Shown in pieces: positions 26,637 to 33,899 of a stretch of DNA of 64,000 nt. A model generated the notes under the pieces. That model ran no database searches. It was not told where the DNA came from and worked only from the letters and a program-made list of their open reading frames with translations. A program made the position numbers and the translations under genes. The stretch comes from Thalassospira xiamenensis M-5 = DSM 17429. GTDB lineage: Bacteria; Pseudomonadota; Alphaproteobacteria; Rhodospirillales; Thalassospiraceae. The DNA is taken from assembly GCF_000300235.2 (NCBI RefSeq), contig NZ_CP004388.1:4100001-4164000 (forward strand). The letters are read 5' to 3'. The number at the start of each line of letters is the position of its first letter. Within the stretch, counting starts at the first letter, position 1.

Positions 26637-27179
26637 TCATTCAAACCCGTTATACGCCGCAATCACCCGGAATTCCGGGCCATCGACGGTGGAGTGGCTT
26701 TCATACAGGCAGAAGCGGTCGACGGTGAAGCTGCGGGATGTCAGGTCGATATGATCAGCCACCGCCTGTTCGACGGTCGCACGGGCGGCGTCGCGGTTGC
26801 GGCCAAGGGTGATGTGCGGGGTGAATTTGCGCATGTCCATGTCCGGGCATTCTTCAAGCCGCAGCAATGCCTTTTCCACGCGGTTTGCCAATGCGTGCAA
26901 GGCGGGCTGGTCTGCGACACCGGCCCAGAAAATGCGCAGTTTGCGGGCGGACGCGAAGATGCCAAGGCCCTGCACGCGAAGATCGAACGGTTCGAACGGG
27001 AGTTCGGAGAGGGCCGCATCGATTTCGCGGGCCAGACCGGGATCGACATTGCCGATGAATTTCAGCGTGATGTGCATGTTTTCCGGGGTCTGGGCATCGA
27101 GCCCCTTGATCCCGCGCGCCAACGGGTAAAGATCGTCGGCAATATCAGCCGGAATTTCGACGCCAACAAACAAACGCAT
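26637..27179 (-). CDS. thpR: RNA 2',3'-cyclic phosphodiesterase (LigT/ThpR)
   Basis: A 180-residue 2H phosphoesterase. Both catalytic HxTx motifs are present: HITL at His36 (NMHITLKFIG) and HITL at His122 (TPHITLGRNRD). N-terminal MRLFVGVEIP is typical. It opens 2',3'-cyclic phosphates on RNA and can ligate tRNA halves in vitro. Normal length. It stands alone, 61 bp before the pirin stop on the same strand. Confidence 0.93.
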   Translation of the reverse strand: MRLFVGVEIPADIADDLYPLARGIKGLDAQTPENMHITLKFIGNVDPGLAREIDAALSELPFEPFDLRVQGLGIFASARKLRIFWAGVADQPALHALANRVEKALLRLEECPDMDMRKFTPHITLGRNRDAARATVEQAVADHIDLTSRSFTVDRFCLYESHSTVDGPEFRVIAAYNGFE

Positions 27180-27240
27180 ATTCGGAACTCACGCACGACA
27201 ATCTGGCAGATGGGGATTTGAGTGGGCGACCGCCCGGTAT

Positions 27241-28107
27241 TTATCCGGTCGAACGGCCCGGAAGCGGGATGATGTCATCCTCGCCCTTGATTTGCGGGAA
27301 GCGGCCCGCAGCCCAGTCGGCCTTGGCCTTATCGATCCGTTCCTTGGAACTGGAAACGAAGTTCCACCAGATATGGCGATAGCCGACCGGCAACCCGCCG
27401 AGCAGCATCACCCGACAGTCGGATTGGGCGACGATATCGGGAATTTCTTCGGGCGCGATATAGATGAAGTTTTCCGGTTCATACAGGTCGCCGTCAATGC
27501 GCAGATTGCCGGAAACGACATACAGGGCGGCTTCCTGATTTTCACCGGGCAGCAGAAGCTGCGCGCCGGCATCCATGCGGACATCAAGATAGAACAGCTT
27601 GGATTTGACCGGAACCGGGGCGGTTTTGCCGAAGGCCTCGCCCGCGATCAGGCGCATATGCAAACCGGCATCTTCGATAATCGGCAGGTCGTCCTTGGCG
27701 ATATGGAAAAATTCCGGATCGGATTCTTCTTCGTCTTCGGGCAGTGCCGCCCACAATTGCAGGCCATCGAGTTTATGATGGCTGTTGCGTACCGCATCGG
27801 TTTCGCGTTCGGAATGGGTGATGCCGCGCCCGGCACTCATCCAGTTGAGATCGCCCGGCTGGATTTCGAGCAAACTTCCAAGGCTGTCATGATGGCGGAT
27901 CGCACCTTCGAAAAGATAGGTGACAGTGGCAAGCCCGATATGGGGATGCGGGGCAACGTCAACCCCCTGCCCCGGCTCGAACGATGCCGGTCCCATCCGA
28001 TCAAAAAACACAAACGGACCGACAGACCGGACTTCGCGGTGTGGCAGGACGCGGCGCACGGACAGGGGACCAAGATTGGTTTCCTTGCCGGAAATCAGTA
28101 TAGACAT
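27241..28107 (-). CDS. Pirin family protein
   Basis: A 288-residue bicupin. The N-terminal cupin has PFVFFDRMGP and VAPHPHIGLATVTYLFEG with the two metal histidines, then GDLNWMSAGRGITHSE. The C-terminal pirin_C domain has FYLDVRMDAGAQLLLPG and VYVVSGNLRIDGDLYE-like strands. Some pirins are quercetin dioxygenases and others act as iron-dependent redox regulators. A perfect AGGAGG ribosome site precedes the ATG, and an AGTCTG-N3-CAGACT repeat abuts it. Confidence 0.92.
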   Translation of the reverse strand: MSILISGKETNLGPLSVRRVLPHREVRSVGPFVFFDRMGPASFEPGQGVDVAPHPHIGLATVTYLFEGAIRHHDSLGSLLEIQPGDLNWMSAGRGITHSERETDAVRNSHHKLDGLQLWAALPEDEEESDPEFFHIAKDDLPIIEDAGLHMRLIAGEAFGKTAPVPVKSKLFYLDVRMDAGAQLLLPGENQEAALYVVSGNLRIDGDLYEPENFIYIAPEEIPDIVAQSDCRVMLLGGLPVGYRHIWWNFVSSSKERIDKAKADWAAGRFPQIKGEDDIIPLPGRSTG

Positions 28108-28124
28108 GCGCCGCCTCCTTTTTA

Positions 28125-28154
28125 AGTCTGCTTCAGACTAATCTGGTACGTACC
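28125..28154. promoter_or_regulatory. Two dyads upstream of pirin gene
   Basis: AGTCTGCTTCAGACT (28125-28139) is a perfect 6-3-6 inverted repeat next to the pirin ribosome site. GGTACGTACC (28145-28154) is a perfect 10-bp palindrome. Both lie in the 51-bp gap after the aldo/keto reductase stop and look like repressor sites. Confidence 0.5.
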
Positions 28155-28158
28155 TGCC

Positions 28159-29199
28159 TTACGGGCAAGGGTTCGGCCAGGTGGTCTGGATTTTCTCGAT
28201 CTCGGCCAGAACGTCGTCGGACAGTTCGACATAGGCAGAGCCGATATTGGATTTGAGCTGTTCCATGCTGGTCGCACCAATGATGTTGGCCGTCAGGAAC
28301 GGGCGGGTATTGACGTAAGCCAGCGCCATCTGCGCGGGATCAAGGCCGTTATCCTTGGCGAGTTTGACATAGGCCTCGGTCGCCTTGATGCCATTTTCCG
28401 TCAGGTAGCGGCCGAAATATTGCGGCCAGATGGATGAACGTGCGCCTTCCGGGCGGGCACCGCCGAGATATTTGCCCGACAATGCGCCACCACCCAATGG
28501 CGAATACGCCAGAAGACCGGCATCTTCGCGGATCGAGCATTCGGCCAGACCGACTTCATAGGTCCGGTTCAAAAGCCCGTAGGGGTTCTGCACCGAAACC
28601 ACGCGCGGCCAGCCTTTTTTCTCGGCCAGTTCAAGGAACTTCATCAAGCCCCACGGGGTTTCGTTCGACAGGCCGATATGGCGGATTTTGCCCGCCTGCA
28701 CCAGATCATGCAGGGCTTCGAGGGTTTCCTCGATCGGGGTGAATTCCTCGTCGCTGTCATGGACGTAACCGAGCTTGCCAAAGAAGTTGGAATTCCGGTC
28801 CGGCCAATGGAGCTGATAGATATCGAGATAGTCGGTTTTGAGGCGTGTGAGGGAACCGTCAATCGCCTCGTTGATCTGTGCGCGGGTCAGGCGCGGGCCA
28901 CCCCGGACATAGGGAAAACGTTCTGCCGGGCCGACAATTTTGGACGCGATGACCAGATCATCACGACGGCCGCGTTTTTCAAGCCAGTTGCCGATGATGG
29001 TTTCGGTTCTGGTGAAGGTTTCTTCCATCGCCGGGACCGGATACATTTCGGCGGTGTCGATGAAATTGATTTCATTGCCGGTGGCGTAATCGAGCTGTTC
29101 GAACGCTTCGTCCTGCGTATTCTGCTGGCCCCAGGTCATGGTACCCAGGCAAATCACACTGACATTGATGTCAGTCCGACCCAATCGACGATATTCCAT
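28159..29199 (-). CDS. Aldo/keto reductase (Tas-like)
   Basis: A 346-residue TIM-barrel NADP(H)-dependent oxidoreductase. The start MEYRRLGRTDINVSVICLGTM, the catalytic Asp/Tyr region INFIDTAEMYPVP, the Lys in VIASKIVGPAE and the DYLDIYQLHWPDR strand follow the AKR pattern. The overall layout matches E. coli Tas proteins. The substrate is unknown. An AAGGGG ribosome site precedes the ATG. It is on the same strand as the pirin and thpR genes and could share transcription with them. Confidence 0.92.
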   Translation of the reverse strand: MEYRRLGRTDINVSVICLGTMTWGQQNTQDEAFEQLDYATGNEINFIDTAEMYPVPAMEETFTRTETIIGNWLEKRGRRDDLVIASKIVGPAERFPYVRGGPRLTRAQINEAIDGSLTRLKTDYLDIYQLHWPDRNSNFFGKLGYVHDSDEEFTPIEETLEALHDLVQAGKIRHIGLSNETPWGLMKFLELAEKKGWPRVVSVQNPYGLLNRTYEVGLAECSIREDAGLLAYSPLGGGALSGKYLGGARPEGARSSIWPQYFGRYLTENGIKATEAYVKLAKDNGLDPAQMALAYVNTRPFLTANIIGATSMEQLKSNIGSAYVELSDDVLAEIEKIQTTWPNPCP

Positions 29200-29343
29200 A
29201 GATCAATCCCCTTTTGCGCCCTGATTGGGCGCATTTTATTTTCAATGGTATGAATATATCCCGGTCGCGGAGTGATGAAAGCTTTTAGCGCAAATTTTCT
29301 TGCAACATCATGGAATTGCAATGAATTTTCGACGCATTTGATC

Positions 29344-30462
29344 CTAGATGAACAGGGTCAGAACCCCGGTATAGCTGTAAAAGCGATCATTGCAGACCTC
29401 GCCACTGCCGTAAAATCCGGTGAGCGGCAGATCCCCGATTTCATCGCGGATGATCATCATTTCACGGCTTTCGGTGCCAAACAGATGCGGCCCGCGGGCG
29501 ACACAACTGCAATAAAGCGCGCCGCGCGGTTTGCCGGGAAGGCGTTTTTGCAAATCAGCCAGCATGCGGCGCAAATCCTGTTCGGCGGCAACGCCGTCGC
29601 GCCGCACGAAACGGATGGTATCGCCGACCTGCACATCGCCGCTGATGGCCATCAGGTTGTTGTGCGGATCAACCCCCATCAGGTTGCGGACAACAAAATC
29701 GCCGGTATCCGAGCCCGGCACCATCAGGGCAACGTGATAGCGGCCCGAGGCGATGGAATTTTCATTACCGTCGGATTCCATTTCCGATTTGAAGACTTCG
29801 AGTGCCGGACGGTCATCAAGGGTTGCGATGATGCCATCGCGTCCCTCGGTCACGCGATGCAACGGTCCGACCGGGGTGCAGGCCTGACTGATCCCGACCT
29901 GCACAATCGTTTTGTCGGCAAACAAAACCCCCGAAAGGCCGCCTTCGACGACCTTGTCGGCGATTTGCGGCGCACCGCGTTCGCCCGATGCAATGCCGCC
30001 AACCAGATAGGTTGACCCCAGACGCGCCAGTTCGGAAAGAGTGGCCAGGCTGTCGGGTGCGCCCGGATCGCCGTGAACCAGACCAAAGATCGGTTGCAGG
30101 CGATCAATCGCCCGCTGCAATTCCGGTGCATCGAGATCGGTGTCGGTTTTAAGCGGTTCGAAAATATGAAAATCATTCGGATCAATCGGGGCGACCATCA
30201 CGGAGGCGGCCGGAACCCCGAAATAGGCCCGGCCAGACCCGCACACACCAATCCCGACCGTACCGACCCAGTGTTCAAGCGACAGGCGGGAACGCAGGAA
30301 GGTCAGGATGCTGCCAAGGTCGGCGGCCAGTGCCTCGGACACATATAAAAAAGCCAGTGCCTGTTGCGGCAATGGCTGTGTTTGCAATTGATCGGCCAGT
30401 TCGGTGGCGACTGCTGCCCAATTTTCCCCGCTGGCATGTGCCGCATGAAATTCAGCCGTCAT
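29344..30462 (-). CDS. FIST domain sensor protein
   Basis: A 372-residue protein with FIST_N (about residues 30-215; VGTVGIGVCGSGRAYFGVPA and YLVGGIASGERG) and FIST_C (about 220-350; ISGDVQVGDTIRFVRRDG, GALYCSCVARGPHLFG and GFYGSGEV). FIST proteins are predicted small-ligand sensors, probably for amino acids, and are often tied to signalling. No output domain or histidine kinase is adjacent. The ATG at 30462 has a GGGAGA ribosome site; the in-frame extension to 30564 lacks one. Confidence 0.88.
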   Translation of the reverse strand: MTAEFHAAHASGENWAAVATELADQLQTQPLPQQALAFLYVSEALAADLGSILTFLRSRLSLEHWVGTVGIGVCGSGRAYFGVPAASVMVAPIDPNDFHIFEPLKTDTDLDAPELQRAIDRLQPIFGLVHGDPGAPDSLATLSELARLGSTYLVGGIASGERGAPQIADKVVEGGLSGVLFADKTIVQVGISQACTPVGPLHRVTEGRDGIIATLDDRPALEVFKSEMESDGNENSIASGRYHVALMVPGSDTGDFVVRNLMGVDPHNNLMAISGDVQVGDTIRFVRRDGVAAEQDLRRMLADLQKRLPGKPRGALYCSCVARGPHLFGTESREMMIIRDEIGDLPLTGFYGSGEVCNDRFYSYTGVLTLFI

Positions 30463-30596
30463 GCATTCTCCCGCTTTTGAAAACCTGCCTGATGATGTGG
30501 CGGTCCGTTTTCTTGGTCTTGTGGTTATCCAAGCTCTATCTAAGCATTCGGGGGGGCCATTCACAATGGGCGAACAAAGATTTCAGCCCTGCCCCG

Positions 30597-31298
30597 TCAG
30601 GCAATATGTCGACGCAGCAAATCCATCGCGGCATTAAGCTGTGTCATGCGCTGGTGCGATCCATAATTGCTGTCAGGGTGGTGAATGGCGGCCAGAATGC
30701 GATATTTGGTGCGGATGGACTTCATGTCGGGACGGGCATTGGGGGCAAAGCCCATGACATGCAGGGCTTCGTTAAAGGTGGTGACGCCGCGATCAAGTGG
30801 CTCGAACGCCAGATTATCGACAATGGCGCGCAGACGTTCAAGTTCCTCGCGCGATTGCAGAAGTTCGACAGGCGGTTCGGCCTGGCGTTTTCGGATGGCG
30901 TGGGCTTCTTCCAGTGCCTTGCGTTCGGCCGCAAGGATATCGGCCTTTTCAACGCGCATCTTGACTTCGCCCTTGTCGAAATGCAGCGCCATATTGAGCG
31001 CCTTGCGCACCGCGATGATTGAATGCCCCGGTGGCAAACGCAATTGCAGCCTTGGTTTGCGCCGCCAGGGACGGCCTTCGGCGGGGCCTGATTTCAGGAC
31101 GATGGTTTCACGATCACCCGGCGGCGGGTCGCCCGGGTCCTCGTAATCCTCAATCGCGCCTTCGGGCACAATCAGCATGACGGAGCGCGCCAGATCGGCC
31201 GCATTGACCCCGCGTTTGGCGGCCAGTGCGAGAACAGCATCACGGAACATCGAAGAACACGGAATGGTGTAGGATTGTTTGACTGATTGTGCCGCCAT
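30597..31298 (-). CDS. J-domain (DnaJ-like) protein
   Basis: A 233-residue protein with a J-domain at the C-terminus. The HPD tripeptide is in YRILAAIHHPDSN (about residue 210), after helix II and before the helix QLNAAMDLLRRHI. The N-terminal 160 residues begin MAAQSVKQSYTIPCSSMFRD and contain a coiled-coil-like charged stretch (DILAAERKALEEAHAIRKRQAE). It should stimulate an Hsp70 ATPase. The ATG at 31298 has an AAGGG ribosome site; a GTG one codon upstream is the alternative. Confidence 0.85.
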   Translation of the reverse strand: MAAQSVKQSYTIPCSSMFRDAVLALAAKRGVNAADLARSVMLIVPEGAIEDYEDPGDPPPGDRETIVLKSGPAEGRPWRRKPRLQLRLPPGHSIIAVRKALNMALHFDKGEVKMRVEKADILAAERKALEEAHAIRKRQAEPPVELLQSREELERLRAIVDNLAFEPLDRGVTTFNEALHVMGFAPNARPDMKSIRTKYRILAAIHHPDSNYGSHQRMTQLNAAMDLLRRHIA

Positions 31299-32129
31299 CA
31301 CCCTTGCCCGATATATATCAATTTAAATCAATATCTTACGGCGGAAAAACCACCGCAATCCCGATTGAGAAGATCAATTTGGCTAAAGTGTAGCGGCGGG
31401 AGAACCCGGCTGCAACTGCGGTTGTAGGCAAAATTGAATCGCTTCCGATTCATCCACAGGCAAAACAGGCGATTTCGCAGGGGTTCCCCATAACGCAAAG
31501 ACAGAATAAGTAGTTGATATTAAAATATCTTTTATCGCATTATCGATTCTTCGCCTGAGTTTCAGCCCCTTAGCCCGCCCGCAAGAATGGATCACCCATG
31601 TTTGCGGCCCCATAAACGGGGAAAAATCCATAAGACATTGTTATTATTGAATTATTTTCGGTTTTATGCTTTGGCTCGCCCCGGCGGCAACGGCGTCAAT
31701 TTGGCTGAATTAACGTCTCGTTTGCATTTGTTCTGTCAGATCAAACCAGAGATGACTACAAATGTAGTTGCGGATCGGGATATTCGAAACATAACCGAAA
31801 GTAAATGATGTGTTAATTTCACACTCAATCAGGTGTTCTGAGGGCTTTTGGGCCATTTTCGGGCCGGTTTTTACCATTTCCCAGCCGACCCTGAAACCAT
31901 ACAACTCATTGATAATAAACACATAAATCTGCAAAAACGGGCAGATCGACTTTGCCCTGCCCTGACCCACCAAAATCGTTTCGGTTTGCTTTCTAATTTT
32001 ATCTACGTATGTAGTTTTTCGGGGCGGTTTCTGTCGAAACTGATCCTGGAGGGCGATGGAAATCCTGTATTTTCATGCCAATGCCGCCCAGCAATTATTT
32101 GTTATAAAAGGAATTATCGAATTCCACCG
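31299..32129. other. Non-coding AT-richer gap
   Basis: About 830 bp without a gene I can support. Short frames of 62-87 codons have no recognisable content. Visible structure: GATATT-AA-AATATC, and two related dyads, ACTACA-AA-TGTAGT (31755-31768) and CTAC-GTAT-GTAG (32003-32014), each continuing into TT. The function is unknown. Confidence 0.5.
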
Positions 32130-32134
32130 CAAGA

Positions 32135-32168
32135 AGAAAAGGCTGCACCAACGGGTACAGCCTTTGAG
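32135..32168 (-). terminator. Intrinsic terminator of tesA
   Basis: AAGGCTG (32139-32145) pairs with CAGCCTT (32158-32164), with an inner ACC/GGT pair around one mismatch. On the minus strand the stem is followed by TTTTCTTCTT. It lies 45 bp after the tesA stop. Confidence 0.75.
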
Positions 32169-32209
32169 AAATCCGGTCACCTGAATGCGGTTGGTGCGGA
32201 GGCGGAAAA

Positions 32210-32992
32210 TCAGGAATCTGCTTCGAGAACGTCAATAACCTGCGGCAAAATGCGTTCCACGACAATCTTCACCCCGTCCGCATTGGGATGAATCCCGTCA
32301 TCCTGATTAAGATTTGCGTTTGCCGCCACGCCATCGAGGAAGAAGGGATAAAAGGCCAACTGATATTGTGCCGCCAGTTCGGGATAGATTGCGTTAAATT
32401 CATCCCCGTATTCCTTGCCCATATTGGGTGGTGCCATCATCCCGGCCAACAGGACCGCAACATCGCGGTCGCGCAGCTTTCCAATGATTTCATCAAGATT
32501 TTCACGGGTCTGGGATGGTTCCACCCCGCGAAGCGCGTCATTGGCACCCAGTTCCAGCAACACGATATCGGGATCATCGACCAGCGCCCATTCAAGGCGC
32601 GAAAGACCCGCCGCCGTCGTATCGCCGGAAACCGAACTGTTAACGACCTTGACGTTATGCCCGGCATCACGAAGGGCAGCTTCAAGCCTAGGGGCAAAGC
32701 CATCCTCGTGCGAGAGACCGTAGCCCGCCATCAGGCTGTCACCATAAAGCATCAGGGTTTGCGGGGCATTGTCGGCAGTGTTGTTTGCCGCATTGTCGGC
32801 GGCTTGGGCATCATGAATGCCAAACAGGCTCATGGCGCCAATCAGAATACCAAAACCCATCCCGGCACATCGAAACAGGCGGCGGGAAAGCCCTTCGAAC
32901 AATCCGGGCTTTTGCTTGAAAGTGAACTGGTTAACAGCCGGGTCTTGCCCGAACAGCGTGTATGCCACAAATCTCACCTTATGTTTTGTCAT
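32210..32992 (-). CDS. tesA: Arylesterase / acyl-CoA thioesterase I (SGNH hydrolase)
   Basis: A 260-residue SGNH/GDSL hydrolase. Block I is MLYGDSLMAGYG with the nucleophile Ser, block III is LGANDALRG and block V is DDGIHPNADG with the catalytic Asp-His. A hydrophobic signal segment (GMGFGILIGAMSLFG, residues about 44-58) ends at AQAAD, so the enzyme is periplasmic. The 43 residues before it are unusually long for a signal n-region, and the ATG at the GMGFG methionine is an alternative start. It is divergent from ybbA-ybbP, as in E. coli. Confidence 0.9.
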   Translation of the reverse strand: MTKHKVRFVAYTLFGQDPAVNQFTFKQKPGLFEGLSRRLFRCAGMGFGILIGAMSLFGIHDAQAADNAANNTADNAPQTLMLYGDSLMAGYGLSHEDGFAPRLEAALRDAGHNVKVVNSSVSGDTTAAGLSRLEWALVDDPDIVLLELGANDALRGVEPSQTRENLDEIIGKLRDRDVAVLLAGMMAPPNMGKEYGDEFNAIYPELAAQYQLAFYPFFLDGVAANANLNQDDGIHPNADGVKIVVERILPQVIDVLEADS

Positions 32993-33152
32993 CTTGCACA
33001 GACGGTTAGCCTCTGGTTACCTGCTGGTCACCCATCGGTTACCCTGAGATCGTCAAATCTGAAGTCAAATCTGAACTGGTGACACCAAATTCCGTACAAT
33101 TATTTAACCCGTTTATTCGCCCCTGCAATGCCTTAGCCCGATTGGACCCGTA

Positions 33153-33899
33153 ATGAGTGTTACCGAAACTGCCTCTATGCCGGAAAAAACAGCAAATACG
33201 ACAGAGGCAGCGCGCCAGCGCACCGTCGATGTTTCCGGTCTTAAGCTGAGCCTGAAGGGACCGGCGGGGATTGTTGATATCCTCAAAGGGGTCGATATCC
33301 AGATTGATGCCGGCGAACGTGTCAGCCTTGTCGGGCCGTCGGGATCGGGCAAAACGTCACTTTTGATGGTGATTGCCGGGCTGGAACAGGCGCAGGCGGG
33401 CACGATCAATATCTGTGGCGAGGATTTGCGCAAGCTTGATGAAGATGGTCTGGCCCTTTATCGCCGCCATCATGTCGGCATCGTGTTTCAGGACTTCCAC
33501 CTTGTGCCGACCATGACAGCCCTTGAGAACGTGGCCCTTCCGATGGAGTTCGCCGGACGCAAGGATGCGTTTGAACGGGCCGAGGCGGAGCTTAAGGCCG
33601 TCGGACTTGGTCATCGGATCGGGCATTATCCGGGCCAGTTGAGCGGCGGGGAACAGCAGCGCGTGGCACTCGCACGTGCGCTTGCGACCGACCCGGAACT
33701 GCTTCTGGCGGATGAGCCGACCGGCAATCTTGACGGGGCCACGGGCGAAACGATTATCGAATTGCTGTTTGATCTGGCGAAACGCAAGGGATCGACATTG
33801 CTTCTGATTACGCATGATCCGGGGCTGGCATCGCGGTGCGACCGGTCGATCATGCTGCGCGACGGGGAAATCGTTACGCAACAGGATGCCGACATATGA
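33153..33899 (+). CDS. ybbA: ABC transporter ATP-binding protein (YbbA-like)
   Basis: A 248-residue ATPase of the LolD/MacB group. Walker A is GPSGSGKTSLL, the signature is LSGGEQQR, and Walker B is LLLADEPTGNLDG. The Q-loop is GIVFQDFHLVPTM. It pairs with the large FtsX-type permease that follows with an ATGA overlap. The family is mechanotransmission-type rather than importing; lipid or lipoprotein handling with TesA is suspected. Confidence 0.92.
   Translation: MSVTETASMPEKTANTTEAARQRTVDVSGLKLSLKGPAGIVDILKGVDIQIDAGERVSLVGPSGSGKTSLLMVIAGLEQAQAGTINICGEDLRKLDEDGLALYRRHHVGIVFQDFHLVPTMTALENVALPMEFAGRKDAFERAEAELKAVGLGHRIGHYPGQLSGGEQQRVALARALATDPELLLADEPTGNLDGATGETIIELLFDLAKRKGSTLLLITHDPGLASRCDRSIMLRDGEIVTQQDADI

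Noticed and set aside
31449..31463. DnaA box-like TCATCCACA in the 31.3-32.1 kb gap
   Set aside because: There is only a single imperfect match, with no cluster of boxes and no dnaA, gidA or parAB nearby, so an origin is not supported.
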